Source: Bacillota bacterium (GTDB lineage Bacteria; Bacillota; Bacilli; Paenibacillales; NBRC-103111). From it: a stretch of 64,000 nucleotides of DNA. The stretch spans positions 186,001 through 250,000 of the forward strand of contig JAEWGW010000016.1 in assembly GCA_023388055.1 (NCBI GenBank), written 5' to 3'. The position numbers and the translations under genes are program-made. Under the pieces are notes generated by a model. The model made no database searches. It was given only the letters and a program-made list of their open reading frames with translations, and was not told the DNA's origin. Below are positions 1 through 8,799 of this stretch, one piece after another. The first letter of the stretch is position 1, and the number at the start of each line of letters is the position of its first letter.

Positions 1-915
1 CATATGGACCAGTACCTTGCCTTTCCGGAAGGGGAGCCGGTGAAGATTCCGGGAACGCCTTATTACCTGACGAATGAAAAGTTTACAGTGGATTTCTACG
101 AGGCCAACCCGCAGGTGCCCCGGCTGTATGAGACCCAAGCCGTTCTGTACACCTGCTCGGCTGATTGCGGAAACCCGGACAAACTGCCGGTTCTGGAGCG
201 GGTGCACACCCAGAGCATTGCCGTTAATTATCCCCTGCGGTACCAAGGCCTGCTGGCCTATCAGTTTGATTATAAAGAGGCCCCCATGCTGCTGGCGGTT
301 ACTGCTGCTCTCCGGGATAAAATGACCGGGGCGACCTACGGGTCTTTCCAGTTGGATATGCGCCGTCCCCAGACGGGGTATGCGGCCGGGCCGTTTTCTC
401 TGGTGCTGGACAGCTATTATCCCGAGTTCGGCTTGAACGGGAAGGGCCAACCCGTCACACTCTCCAAGGAGCCGGCTGCCCCGGCGTTCCTGTTCCGGGT
501 GAATGGGCCCGGGCTGCCGGATGAAGGGGCGTATTATATGTATTTTCCCCGGGCGGAGGATCAGCAGCGATTCAGGCAGGAGGAACTGAACGGGGAGCTG
601 GGCAAACGGCTGGAGCTGGTTGTGCCGGATACAGAGGACGTGAAGGTGTCTCTTTACACCAGCTACCTGAACATCCGCAAGGAAAAGGCCCTGCCCTTTA
701 TCTGGACCGGCTCCGCTGTTTTTATGATGGGACTGGTGATGGGCTTTTATTGGCAGCACCGTCGGATCTGGCTGCGTGTTGACGAAGGTGTGCTCTTATG
801 GGGAGCGCATACCAACAAAAACTGGTTCGGCCTCCGTAAGGAATGCGCCTCTGTTCTGGAGCGCACAGGCATCATTGCAGACCCCAAATCCCTGGAGAAG
901 GGCGGCTTGTCATGA
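1..915 (+). CDS. resB: Cytochrome c biogenesis protein ResB, 3' part
   Basis: This is the C-terminal part of ResB, the membrane partner of ResC in system II cytochrome c maturation, which carries and attaches heme to apocytochrome on the outer face of the membrane. The frame is open at the window's first base, so the start lies upstream; about 304 residues are visible of a family that usually exceeds 500. The visible part is a large extracytoplasmic region (about residues 1-230) followed by one membrane segment (about 233-250) and a positively charged cytoplasmic tail, which is the usual ResB ending. The stop overlaps the resC start by four bases, showing translational coupling. Identification rests on the fold pattern plus the resC-resD-resE neighbours. 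Confidence 0.88.
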   Translation, partial: HMDQYLAFPEGEPVKIPGTPYYLTNEKFTVDFYEANPQVPRLYETQAVLYTCSADCGNPDKLPVLERVHTQSIAVNYPLRYQGLLAYQFDYKEAPMLLAVTAALRDKMTGATYGSFQLDMRRPQTGYAAGPFSLVLDSYYPEFGLNGKGQPVTLSKEPAAPAFLFRVNGPGLPDEGAYYMYFPRAEDQQRFRQEELNGELGKRLELVVPDTEDVKVSLYTSYLNIRKEKALPFIWTGSAVFMMGLVMGFYWQHRRIWLRVDEGVLLWGAHTNKNWFGLRKECASVLERTGIIADPKSLEKGGLS

Positions 916-2129
916 ACGGATTTCTTGACACAGTGGCGGGGGCAAGCGGCGGCTTCCTGTTGGCCGCATTCCTGTTGTATTGCACCGCTTTTCTCCTGTT
1001 TGGAGCGGCTGTTGCCGCCAAGCGCCGATGGGACAAAGCCGGCTTCCTCGCCGCTGCCGCAGGATTTGCCTGCCATCTGCTGTTTTTCTTCACCCGCTGG
1101 TACCAAAGTGGTTTTATTCCCGTCAGTAATATGTATGAGTTTATGACTTTTTTGGCGATGATGATCGTTTTTGCCGTTCTGGTGTTATACCTGTTGTACC
1201 AATCTCCTGCACTTTGTGCGTTCAGTCTGCCGGTGGCAATCGTGATTCTGGCGTATGCCTCTGTATTTCCCAAGGAGATCACTCCATTGATTCCTGCGCT
1301 CCAAAGCCGCTGGCTGGCCATCCACGTTACCCTGGCCGCCTCCGGTGAGGCCTTCTTCGCCGCAGGGTTTGCCGCCGGGCTGATGGTTCTGATCCGTACG
1401 GTGGACTTCCGGTCAACGGAAGCCCGTTGGAAAAGGCGGGGAGTGGAGTTCACCCTCTTCGCCATGCTGGCGGTTATCGGCTTCGCCGTCAGCAGCCTTG
1501 GCTTTCAGGCTTCCGGCTTCGCAGCAGTCTTCGAAACCCCGCCTATCACCATGCAGGGACAGCCTGTGGAAAGCCGCTATACCCTTCCTCCTCTTGTGGC
1601 TCCTCATAATGGAACTTACAAGGAAGGCAGCGTGTTCGTAGGGATGCATAATGGATTGCTCCAGGCTCCAGGCTGGATGAAGGGGGAACAGGCAGGGCGT
1701 AAGCTCAATACGGTGGTTTGGTCCCTGCTCGCCGGAGTTATGCTGTATGGAGGATTAAGGTCGGCAGCACGTAAGCCCTTGGGAGCGGTGGTTCAGCCGC
1801 TACTCCGGAGGATGGACCCGGAGGATCTGGATGAGATCGCCTACCGCTCCATAGCCATCGGATACCCGGTTTTTACTTTGGGTGCACTGATCTTCGCCAT
1901 GATTTGGGCCCATGAGGCCTGGGGACGGTTTTGGGGCTGGGACCCCAAGGAGGTTTGGGCGCTAATCACCTGGCTGTTCTATGCTGTGTACCTCCATTTG
2001 CGTCTTTCCAGGGGCTGGCATGGGGAAAAATCCGCCTGGTTGGCCGCCTTGGGCTTTATCATTGTTATTTTTACGCTGATTGGGGTAAATTTAGTTATTA
2101 CAGGGCTTCACTCTTACGCTGGAGTATAA
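912..2129 (+). CDS. resC: Cytochrome c biogenesis protein ResC (CcsA/CcsB family)
   Basis: ResC is the heme-handling membrane subunit of system II cytochrome c biogenesis and works as a complex with ResB. The 405-residue protein has about eight hydrophobic segments. Near the C-terminus it carries the tryptophan-rich WWD heme-binding signature (residues run WGRFWGWDPKEVW) with conserved flanking histidines. The ATG at 912 overlaps the resB stop and gives a length like that of B. subtilis ResC; the longer open frame from 843 would lie inside resB. It is followed after 74 bp by the redox two-component pair resD-resE, the classical res gene order. Transcription is probably shared with resB. Confidence 0.93.
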   Translation: MNGFLDTVAGASGGFLLAAFLLYCTAFLLFGAAVAAKRRWDKAGFLAAAAGFACHLLFFFTRWYQSGFIPVSNMYEFMTFLAMMIVFAVLVLYLLYQSPALCAFSLPVAIVILAYASVFPKEITPLIPALQSRWLAIHVTLAASGEAFFAAGFAAGLMVLIRTVDFRSTEARWKRRGVEFTLFAMLAVIGFAVSSLGFQASGFAAVFETPPITMQGQPVESRYTLPPLVAPHNGTYKEGSVFVGMHNGLLQAPGWMKGEQAGRKLNTVVWSLLAGVMLYGGLRSAARKPLGAVVQPLLRRMDPEDLDEIAYRSIAIGYPVFTLGALIFAMIWAHEAWGRFWGWDPKEVWALITWLFYAVYLHLRLSRGWHGEKSAWLAALGFIIVIFTLIGVNLVITGLHSYAGV

Positions 2130-2203
2130 TATAATTTGTCATAACATGTCCTAATTTTCACATGATACTGAGCAGGATATTTCAATAAAGGAGTGATTGC
2201 GGC

Positions 2204-2920
2204 TTGGCAGATCTTGGATTGAATATACTGATTGTCGATGATGAAGAAAGAATCCGCCGGCTTCTCCGTATGTACCTGGAGAAGGAAGGCTATAGCATTG
2301 AGGAAGCCGAGGACGGAGAGTCCGCCCTGCAGCTGGCACTGGAGAAAGATTATGATCTGATTCTGTTGGACCTGATGCTTCCCGGCATCGACGGGGTAGA
2401 GGTATGTGCGCGACTCCGCCAGTTTAAAGCAACACCTGTGATTATGCTGACGGCCAAAGGGGAGGAAGCCAACCGGGTTCAGGGCTTTGAAGTGGGCACC
2501 GACGATTATGTGGTCAAACCCTTCAGCCCCCGCGAGGTGATTTACCGGGTCAAGGCGATTCTGCGCCGTTCATCCGCTACAGCCTATTTGTCCAAGGATG
2601 CCAACTCCAGCAATAATATTGTTTTCCCCCATCTGGTTATCGAGCATGACGCCCACCGGGTGACGGCCGGCGGCCAGGAGGTGGCGTTAACACCGAAGGA
2701 ATATGAGCTTCTGCACTATCTGGCGATCTCACCGGATAAGGTATTTTCCCGGGAGGAGCTGTTGAAGGATGTATGGAATTATGAGTTTTTCGGGGACCTG
2801 CGGACCGTAGATACCCACGTGAAGCGCCTGCGGGAAAAGCTGAACAAGGTCTCGCCGGACGCCGCCGCCATGATCACTACCGTGTGGGGTGTCGGCTACA
2901 AGCTTGAGGTTCCTAAGTGA
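2204..2920 (+). CDS. resD: Two-component response regulator ResD (OmpR family)
   Basis: This is a 238-residue OmpR/PhoB-type response regulator, which with the sensor ResE controls genes for aerobic and anaerobic respiration in Bacillales. The receiver domain (about 6-120) has the acidic pair D12-D13, the phospho-accepting D56 in the LLDLMLPG motif and the conserved K105 in VVKPF. A winged-helix DNA-binding domain follows (about 139-236). Translation starts at a TTG preceded by AAAGGAG. The gene lies directly after resBC and its stop overlaps the resE start, so the naming rests on both sequence type and locus. A PhoP-like regulator of similar domain layout would be the main alternative, but the resBC context argues against it. 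Confidence 0.9.
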   Translation: MADLGLNILIVDDEERIRRLLRMYLEKEGYSIEEAEDGESALQLALEKDYDLILLDLMLPGIDGVEVCARLRQFKATPVIMLTAKGEEANRVQGFEVGTDDYVVKPFSPREVIYRVKAILRRSSATAYLSKDANSSNNIVFPHLVIEHDAHRVTAGGQEVALTPKEYELLHYLAISPDKVFSREELLKDVWNYEFFGDLRTVDTHVKRLREKLNKVSPDAAAMITTVWGVGYKLEVPK

Positions 2921-4713
2921 GTATTCTGCAGAACATCGTAGGCAAGCTCTGGATGACCATTATCAGCCTGGTTGCTGTTGTGCTCATAATCCTGGGCTTG
3001 TTTCTTTATCGGTACATTGACACCAATTTCCCCAAGCTGGGCGAGCAGCAGCGGGATTTGGAGCAGATGGCCTTCAAGATCGTGGCCGAGGTATCCGATA
3101 AGGGCAATGACAGCAGCTATTTTGCCGCGATGAATGATGTCTTGAACGCCCAGAGCATCGGCTTGCAATATCTCCGCAGCCCCTCCGGCACCTTGGGCGG
3201 CGCGCTGCCCTTGGGGGAAATTCTGACCCCCCAGGAGCAGCAGCATGCCTTGAAGGGAACGGTTATCCAGAAGCAGTTTTTTGCGGAGGCGGAGAACGGG
3301 GATAAGGAGGAGTATCTGGCCATTGCCGTTCCCGTGACGGAACCGGCCAACGACGAGGTCATCGGTTCCATTGTGATGTACCAGCCTATTAAATCCTCGG
3401 AAAGCCTCCAGGATTATGTGAAGCGTTTGTTTGCTCTGGCCTCCTTTATGGGGTTCTTGCTTACAACCTTCTTTGCCTTTTTCCTGATCACCCGGCTGAC
3501 CAAACCCTTGAAGCAGCTCCGGCAAGCCGCCAATCTCATTACCCAGGGCCAATATTCTACGCGGGTGTACGTGGGCTCCCACGATGAGCTGGGTGAGCTG
3601 GCCCGGACCTTCAACCTGATGGCGGAGCAGCTGGAGGAAACGATTAAGCTCTTGAACAACGAAAAGGCCAATCTGTCCAGAGTGCTGCGGAGCATGTCGG
3701 ATGCGGTAATTTCCTTCGATACGAAGCATAAGGTAATTTTCGCCAATCCTCAAGGGGAGACCATTCTGAAGGAATGGGGCGAGATTATGTGGAATGATCC
3801 CGATCCGGACGGCAGTCTGGCCGCCAATTCCATTCCTGAGCCCCTGCAGCTGCTTTTCGATGAAGTGATTCAGGAAACCAAGGTCCTGACCACCAAGCTT
3901 CATGTCCAGCAGGGCGTGTGGTCGGTGGTGATGGCTCCGCTATATTCCCACAGACGGGCGCGCGGCGCGGTGGCTGTACTGCGGGATGTGACGGAGGAGC
4001 ACCGGCTGGAGAAGCTGCGGAAGGATTTTGTGGCTAATGTGTCCCATGAGCTGCGGACGCCCCTGTCCATGCTCCAGGGCTATAGCGAGGCGCTGCTGGA
4101 TGACATTGTCACTACGCCGGAGGAAAAGCATGACCTGGCCCAGGTGATCTACGATGAATCCTTGCGTATGGGGCGTCTGGTAAAGGATCTGCTGGATCTC
4201 GCCCGGATGGAAGCCGGCCATATGGAGATGAACATGGGACAGGTGGAGCTGGCTCCCTTGTACCGCAGGGTACACCGGAAGTTCCTGGGGCTGTGCAAGG
4301 AAAAGGACATCCGTCTGGAATGTGTGCTGCCCTCCGATGACATTGTGCTGGAGAAGGCGGATCAGGACCGGCTGGAGCAGGTGCTGACCAATCTTCTCGG
4401 GAATGCCATCCGGCATACCATGCCAGGCAAATCCATCTATCTTCGCTACCAGACTCTGACGTACCAGAATTCCTCGGCAGCATTAATTGAGGTGGAGGAT
4501 GAAGGGGAGGGAATCCCTCCGGAGGACATTCCCTATATTTTCGAGCGTTTCTACAAAGCGGACAAAGCCCGCACACGCGGGACCGCAGGCGGGACAGGGT
4601 TGGGTCTGGCCATTGTCAAAAACATTGTGGAGGCCCATCAGGGCTCTGTTAATGTACGGAGCATCGTGGGGCAGGGGACGACATTTTCTGTCATATTGCC
4701 GCTTGATCCGTAA
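2917..4713 (+). CDS. resE: Sensor histidine kinase ResE
   Basis: This 598-residue membrane kinase is the partner of ResD. It has two membrane segments (about 11-31 and 171-192) bracketing an extracytoplasmic sensor of about 140 residues, then a HAMP linker (about 192-245), a PAS-like domain (about 250-365), the HisKA dimerisation helix with phospho-acceptor H377 in NVSHELRTPL, and an HATPase domain. The ATPase shows the N box NLLGNAIRH, G1 box DEGEGIP and G2 box GTGLGLAI. The GTG start overlaps the resD stop (GTGA), so the two are translationally coupled. It ends 8 bp before a strong terminator that separates it from the convergent serA. Confidence 0.92.
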   Translation: MSILQNIVGKLWMTIISLVAVVLIILGLFLYRYIDTNFPKLGEQQRDLEQMAFKIVAEVSDKGNDSSYFAAMNDVLNAQSIGLQYLRSPSGTLGGALPLGEILTPQEQQHALKGTVIQKQFFAEAENGDKEEYLAIAVPVTEPANDEVIGSIVMYQPIKSSESLQDYVKRLFALASFMGFLLTTFFAFFLITRLTKPLKQLRQAANLITQGQYSTRVYVGSHDELGELARTFNLMAEQLEETIKLLNNEKANLSRVLRSMSDAVISFDTKHKVIFANPQGETILKEWGEIMWNDPDPDGSLAANSIPEPLQLLFDEVIQETKVLTTKLHVQQGVWSVVMAPLYSHRRARGAVAVLRDVTEEHRLEKLRKDFVANVSHELRTPLSMLQGYSEALLDDIVTTPEEKHDLAQVIYDESLRMGRLVKDLLDLARMEAGHMEMNMGQVELAPLYRRVHRKFLGLCKEKDIRLECVLPSDDIVLEKADQDRLEQVLTNLLGNAIRHTMPGKSIYLRYQTLTYQNSSAALIEVEDEGEGIPPEDIPYIFERFYKADKARTRGTAGGTGLGLAIVKNIVEAHQGSVNVRSIVGQGTTFSVILPLDP

Positions 4714-4720
4714 ACACAGC

Positions 4721-4766
4721 AAAAGAAGCATTGTTCAGTCTTCCATGAACAATGCTTCTTTTTGTT
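4721..4766. terminator. Bidirectional terminator between resE and serA
   Basis: A perfect 13-bp stem (AGAAGCATTGTTC paired with its complement) with a 10-nt loop is followed by T-rich sequence on the plus strand and flanked by A residues on the other side. It sits between the convergent resE and serA genes and can serve both. Confidence 0.85.
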
Positions 4767-4809
4767 GAAACCCACGGGATATTATTGATTCTCGTGAAAC
4801 AATTGCCCC

Positions 4810-4882
4810 GGGAGCACCATGATTCGAGCCAAAGGCCGGATAATGGTGCTCCCGCCTCGAAATTGGCGAAGCCAATTTGAGG
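4810..4882 (-). repeat. Dispersed two-hairpin element, copy A
   Basis: On the minus strand two hairpins follow each other. The first (4855-4882) is CCTC-AAATTGGC, loop TTC, GCCAATTT, one bulged C, GAGG. The second (4810-4853) has 11-bp arms (GGGAGCACCAT and complement) around a loop that begins CCGGCC. A second copy with the same architecture is at 24356-24430, where stem pairs differ in a compensatory way. This copy lies downstream of the serA stop. It may be a mobile palindromic repeat or a structured RNA; its function is unknown. Confidence 0.6.
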
Positions 4883-4909
4883 GGATGTCTCTTTATGGGG
4901 GAATGGCTC

Positions 4910-6496
4910 TTACAGTCTTACTGCCTTAGCGGTAGTAATCTCAGGCAGGTTCTTCAACGCAGCCAGAAGGGCGTCGTCGGCTTCCTTGTCGATGGTCAGC
5001 AGCATGATGGCGTCGCCGCCTACAACCTTTCGGCCTACCTGCATGGTGGCGATGTTAACGCCGGTATCTCCGAGCAGGGTACCGACCTTGCCGATAATAC
5101 CCGGTTTGTCGTTATGGGCGATGAAGAGCACATGGCCTTCCGGAGAAATGTCCACCGGATATTGGCCGATTTGGACGATGCGCTCGCCGTATCCGGCAAG
5201 CAGAGTACCGGCAGCCACACTGTCCTTGTCATCGGTTTTCAGCGTTACGGTTACCAGATTGGTGAAGCTCTTGGTAGCGGAGGTTTTGGTGACCACTACG
5301 TTAATATCCCGCGCCTTGGCCAGATGCAGGGCGTTAATCACATTGGCATCCTCGCCCAGGTGGTTGGAGAGCACACCCAGTACAATGTAACGGGTCAGGG
5401 GATTCACATCCACATCGGCCAAATCGCCGGCGTAGTTGATAGCAATTTCATGAAGCCCGTTGTCAGCCAGCTGTCCGGCAACCTTGCCCAGCTTTTCCCC
5501 AAGGTTGAAGAAGGGCTGCAGCTTCTTCAATACGTTAGCCGGTACGGAAGGCATGTTCACTGCGTTTTTGAAGGGTTCGTTACGCAGGATATGCAGAATT
5601 TCCTCGGACACGTCCACCGCTACATTCTCCTGTGCTTCCACAGTGGAGGCACCCAGGTGAGGGGTAACAATAATCTTTGGATGGTTCAGGAACGGATGGT
5701 CGGCTTCCGGCGGCTCCTTGATGAATACGTCAAAGGCTGCTCCGGCAACGATGCCGGCGTCGATGGCTTCCACCAAAGCGGCTTCGTCGATAATGCCGCC
5801 GCGGGCACAGTTGATGATGCGCACGCCCTTCTTCATTACTTCAAATTGAGGACGGCTGATAATGTTGCGGGTATCGTTAGTCAACGGAGTGTGTACAGTA
5901 ATGAAGTCGGCGTTCTTGACGATGTCATCCACAGTGCCCAGCTTCACTCCAATTTCCTCTGCACGCTTGTCAGTCATAAAAGGGTCGAAGCCGATAACGT
6001 TCATGCCAAAGGCTTTGGCACGTTTGGCAACCTCGCTGCCGATCCGGCCCATGCCGATAATACCCAGCACCTTGTTGCGCAGCTCTACACCTACGAAGGT
6101 TTTACGGTCCCATTCGCCGCCTACGGTTTTCTTGTACGCCTGGGGAATCATCCGGGAGAGGCCAAGGATATGGCCGAAGGTCAGCTCACAGGTGGCAATG
6201 GTGTTGCCGTCTGGAGCATTAACGACCACGATACCGCGTTTGGTGGCGGCTTCCAGATCGATATTGTCCACGCCTACACCGGCGCGTCCTACAACCTTGA
6301 GGTTTTTAGCAGCTTCCATAACGCGGGTGTTCACCTTGGTTTGGCTGCGGACCATTACGGCGTCATAATCGGCGATAACCTCCACCAGCACATCCTCGGG
6401 CATAGTGGCCTTGATGTCCACCTGAACATCAGGAGCATCCTTAAGCAATTGAACACCTTGATCGCTGATTCCATCCAATACCAGTACTTTAACCAT
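4910..6496 (-). CDS. serA: D-3-phosphoglycerate dehydrogenase SerA
   Basis: SerA oxidises 3-phosphoglycerate with NAD to 3-phosphohydroxypyruvate, the first step of serine synthesis in the cytoplasm. The 528-residue product has the long form: substrate and nucleotide-binding domains with the Rossmann motif GMGRIG, the signature NCARGGIID, the catalytic His in PHLGAST, then the intervening ASB domain and a C-terminal ACT domain (last ~75 residues, beginning near VLFIAHNDKPG) typical of serine feedback sensing. The ATG at 6496 is chosen because it follows GGAGG and gives MVKVLVLDG, the usual family start; the open frame continues upstream only because it runs into the leader RNA. A T-box leader precedes it, so expression should respond to aminoacyl-tRNA charging. 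Confidence 0.96.
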   Translation of the reverse strand: MVKVLVLDGISDQGVQLLKDAPDVQVDIKATMPEDVLVEVIADYDAVMVRSQTKVNTRVMEAAKNLKVVGRAGVGVDNIDLEAATKRGIVVVNAPDGNTIATCELTFGHILGLSRMIPQAYKKTVGGEWDRKTFVGVELRNKVLGIIGMGRIGSEVAKRAKAFGMNVIGFDPFMTDKRAEEIGVKLGTVDDIVKNADFITVHTPLTNDTRNIISRPQFEVMKKGVRIINCARGGIIDEAALVEAIDAGIVAGAAFDVFIKEPPEADHPFLNHPKIIVTPHLGASTVEAQENVAVDVSEEILHILRNEPFKNAVNMPSVPANVLKKLQPFFNLGEKLGKVAGQLADNGLHEIAINYAGDLADVDVNPLTRYIVLGVLSNHLGEDANVINALHLAKARDINVVVTKTSATKSFTNLVTVTLKTDDKDSVAAGTLLAGYGERIVQIGQYPVDISPEGHVLFIAHNDKPGIIGKVGTLLGDTGVNIATMQVGRKVVGGDAIMLLTIDKEADDALLAALKNLPEITTAKAVRL

Positions 6497-6562
6497 TTCC
6501 GTTTCCCTCCTGTATATGTTCCTTGATCCCGCCGGCGCATATGGCCCGTTTACGGGTACAAC

Positions 6563-6860
6563 AAAAAAACTCCACGTCCGCTTCCCGCCTAATTGCGAGA
6601 AGGGACGGGAGTCTGATCTCCGTGGTGCCACCCTTGTTCGCCGCACATTCGCATGTGCAGCCTTAGCCGGTCATGTCTGACCGATAGAAGAAGATAACGG
6701 CTTCCTGCCGGATATACTTGGCCGCGATGGCGGGTTCGTAGATCTGCTCCGGAATGGACGGTATTATTGCGGCCGCCGGTTCGCACCATCCACCGGCTCT
6801 CTGAAGGCTTCCTAATACGTTGTTCCTTCAATGCTTTGTCGTGTTAAGGTTTTTCATAAT
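6563..6860 (-). promoter_or_regulatory. T-box riboswitch leader of serA
   Basis: Read on the minus strand, the leader contains the near-invariant T-box sequence AGGGTGGCACCACGG (about 6620-6635). An intrinsic terminator follows at 6569-6613: a long stem with two single-base bulges ending in a run of seven T. Upstream are a stem I-like region with a distal hairpin CCGG/CCGG near 6775-6800 and further hairpins. T-box leaders sense uncharged tRNA and switch terminator to antiterminator. Serine codons (TCC, AGC) occur on the 3' side of stem I around 6745-6760, but I could not fix the specifier triplet, so serine specificity is inferred from the gene downstream. Confidence 0.88.
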
Positions 6861-6917
6861 GTAACATGCGGCGTCAAACCTGTCAACAAAAATCTTTTAT
6901 GGGTTTGTGGATAAGCG

Positions 6918-6945
6918 AAAACCTGTGCCTATGCACAGGTTCTGC
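6918..6945 (-). terminator. Terminator after the 6952-7872 gene
   Basis: Inverted repeat AACCTGTGC / GCACAGGTT with a 4-nt loop, followed on the minus strand by TTTT. It lies just after the stop codon of the minus-strand gene. Confidence 0.7.
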
Positions 6946-6951
6946 GGTTCT

Positions 6952-7872
6952 TTACTCGATTTTGGAGAAAAAGGGAAGCTGCGGAAGCATTTCGCCCCCG
7001 TAATATTTGCTCTTGCCCTGGACGAAGTCCCCTGGGCGTACAGCCTGGGTGTTCACCAAAAGCTCCACCACCTGCGGAACAGTAGTTAAATTCAGCTTTT
7101 TGGCCTGGCCGGTGCGGATCATATCGTCTACCCGCAGAGTTACATCCTGCGGTGTATAGGGGCCGAAGGTTCTGGATTGGACCAGAAGACGGGTCAGGTA
7201 GGCATTCTTCAGGTTCAGATCCAGCTGGCTCCAGTCATTGAAGGCCAGCTCACCGCTCAGAGCCTCCGTACCCTTGGCGGAGGAATCCATCAGCTGATGC
7301 CACTTCACAATGGAATCAAAATATTTCTTTTGCGCAGAAAGGGCAAAATTCATCGCTTCCGTAAAGGAGGCATCCTTGCTGATATTGCCCAAAAGAACAG
7401 TAGGGGCCACCTGGTTGGCGCTGGCTTGCATGCTGTCTGCTGCTTTTGCGAACAGCTTCAGGCTCTTCAGATACTCCTCCTGCGCTTCCACCAGCAGAGG
7501 AGAGGTGTCAGGCACAGTTTGGGTCAGGGTGTTCTGATATTTGTCCTCTGCCAGCTTGGACAGACTTTTAAGTAGGGAAGAGGCATCCGTTCCGCCGGTT
7601 TGGCTTTCGATTTGCTCCATACTTTCAGACCACTTCAAATTGAATTCTCGAAACGGCAAATATACGGTATGATAAAAGGATACGAGATACGATTGATTGT
7701 ACGCGGTCTGGTCACCGGCTTCCTTCCGCTGCTTCACCAAGTCATAGTATTTGGCGTCGGTCCGGTCCGTGCCGATTTTCATGCCGAAGAAAAAAGCGCC
7801 CAGGGCGAAAACAAGCATGAAGATGAAGACAAGAATAAAAACAAAGTCCGACCTCGTCAGGCGTTTATCCAT
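6952..7872 (-). CDS. Membrane-anchored protein of unknown function
   Basis: I do not recognise a family for this 306-residue product. It begins with a short basic stretch and one strong membrane segment (about residues 9-31, rich in Phe, Val and Leu), after which the remainder looks soluble, mostly helical and polar, so a single-pass protein with a long extracytoplasmic part is likely. No cysteine lipobox or catalytic motif is visible. The ATG at 7872 follows AAAGGAG at good spacing. It is transcribed away from the CPBP protease gene at 8042 and ends at its own terminator, so it looks monocistronic. Confidence 0.75.
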   Translation of the reverse strand: MDKRLTRSDFVFILVFIFMLVFALGAFFFGMKIGTDRTDAKYYDLVKQRKEAGDQTAYNQSYLVSFYHTVYLPFREFNLKWSESMEQIESQTGGTDASSLLKSLSKLAEDKYQNTLTQTVPDTSPLLVEAQEEYLKSLKLFAKAADSMQASANQVAPTVLLGNISKDASFTEAMNFALSAQKKYFDSIVKWHQLMDSSAKGTEALSGELAFNDWSQLDLNLKNAYLTRLLVQSRTFGPYTPQDVTLRVDDMIRTGQAKKLNLTTVPQVVELLVNTQAVRPGDFVQGKSKYYGGEMLPQLPFFSKIE

Positions 7873-7937
7873 ACAAAAATGCTCCTTTGTTAGACAGTGT
7901 TGTTTGCGGCCAGAGGCTTAAATCCCGAGGGGAGTAA

Positions 7938-7972
7938 AGTATGCCCTCAAGCGGGTTTGAAGATAGTCCTAA
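7938..7972 (+). repeat. Degenerate right-end remnant of the 14290 MITE
   Basis: The string ATGCCCTCAAGCGGGTTT followed by a decayed form of the terminal repeat and TCCTAAAA matches the right end of the MITE-like element at 14421-14454 (ATGCCCTCAAGCGGGTTTTC... TCCTAAA). No matching left end is seen near it, so this is either a truncated copy or an excision scar. Confidence 0.5.
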
Positions 7973-8041
7973 AATTCGACATAATAATAGTATAGGGGAT
8001 AACCCCTCAAAAGAAAATAAGTAGAATGGACTGGAAAAAAG

Positions 8042-8641
8042 GTGAAAAAACTGAAATTTCGTGATACATTACGCAGGACTCTGGAAATAGATGCAGTCAA
8101 CGACAGGCTGCTTCTTATGAATTTGTATATGACCCAAGGCCTGACGCTGGCCATTTCCTTCATTATCTTTCTCTTTCAAAGACAGAATCCGCTTCGTTTG
8201 TTCCAAACGGCCGATCCCGGCGCGGCTGTGGCTTGGGGAATCGGCTTCGGCGCGGCAGTGATCCTGGCGGACCTGTTTGTGTCCCGCTGGGTGCCCGAGG
8301 AAGCGTCCGATGACGGCGGCATCAATAAAATGCTGTTCGGCAGCCGCGCGGTGTGGCATATTGCTCTTATTTCCGCTGTCGCCGCCATCTGTGAGGAGCT
8401 GCTTTTCCGCGGTGCCATCCAGCATGCCTGGGGGCCGTATTGGACAAGCATATTATTTGCGGCCATTCATATCCGTTATCTGAGGCATTGGGTGCCAACT
8501 GGACTTGTCTTCTGCATCAGTTATGGATTAGGATGGATTTATCAGGAAACGGGTACGATTTGGTGTCCGATTCTTGCGCATTTTGTCATTGACCTGGTCA
8601 TGGGCTTGATATTGAGATTCGGGAAGGGGGAAGCGACATGA
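8042..8641 (+). CDS. CPBP-family intramembrane metalloprotease (Abi/CAAX-like)
   Basis: This 199-residue integral membrane protein belongs to the CPBP (type II CAAX protease / Abi) family. It carries the family's glutamate motif EELLFRG (about residues 119-125) and, after two further hydrophobic segments, a histidine in FAAIHIRY and another in PILAHFVIDL, the residues expected to bind the metal in the membrane. Substrates of bacterial members are mostly unknown; some give bacteriocin immunity. The start is a GTG. The stop overlaps the ATG of the next small membrane protein gene, so the two are coupled. Confidence 0.85.
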   Translation: MKKLKFRDTLRRTLEIDAVNDRLLLMNLYMTQGLTLAISFIIFLFQRQNPLRLFQTADPGAAVAWGIGFGAAVILADLFVSRWVPEEASDDGGINKMLFGSRAVWHIALISAVAAICEELLFRGAIQHAWGPYWTSILFAAIHIRYLRHWVPTGLVFCISYGLGWIYQETGTIWCPILAHFVIDLVMGLILRFGKGEAT

Positions 8642-8799
8642 CAGAGAAGAAGCTGGAGGCGGCGGAGCTTCCTTCGCGCAGCAGGCTGCATGCCACGGAC
8701 AGGAGCAAATGGAGCAGGCGTTTTTATGGATTTCTGGTGGGGATTTTCACGTCGCTGATTGTAGTTTTAATTGTCTGGTCGTACCTCGGAGGATTGTGA
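8638..8799 (+). CDS. Small single-pass membrane protein (53 aa)
   Basis: The ATG overlaps the stop of the CPBP protease gene in an ATGA arrangement. The product has a polar, charged N-terminal half (about residues 1-28) and one membrane segment (about 29-50) ending close to the C-terminus. No family is recognised. Overlap with the protease suggests coexpression; it could be a partner or a substrate of the protease, but that is only an inference from position. Confidence 0.6.
   Translation: MTEKKLEAAELPSRSRLHATDRSKWSRRFYGFLVGIFTSLIVVLIVWSYLGGL

Noticed and set aside
4877..6526. A 549-codon plus-strand frame across serA
   Set aside because: Antisense to serA, which has full family motifs and a T-box leader.
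6497..6646. Longer N-terminus for SerA
   Set aside because: It would translate the T-box terminator; the ATG at 6496 has a strong RBS and the normal family start.
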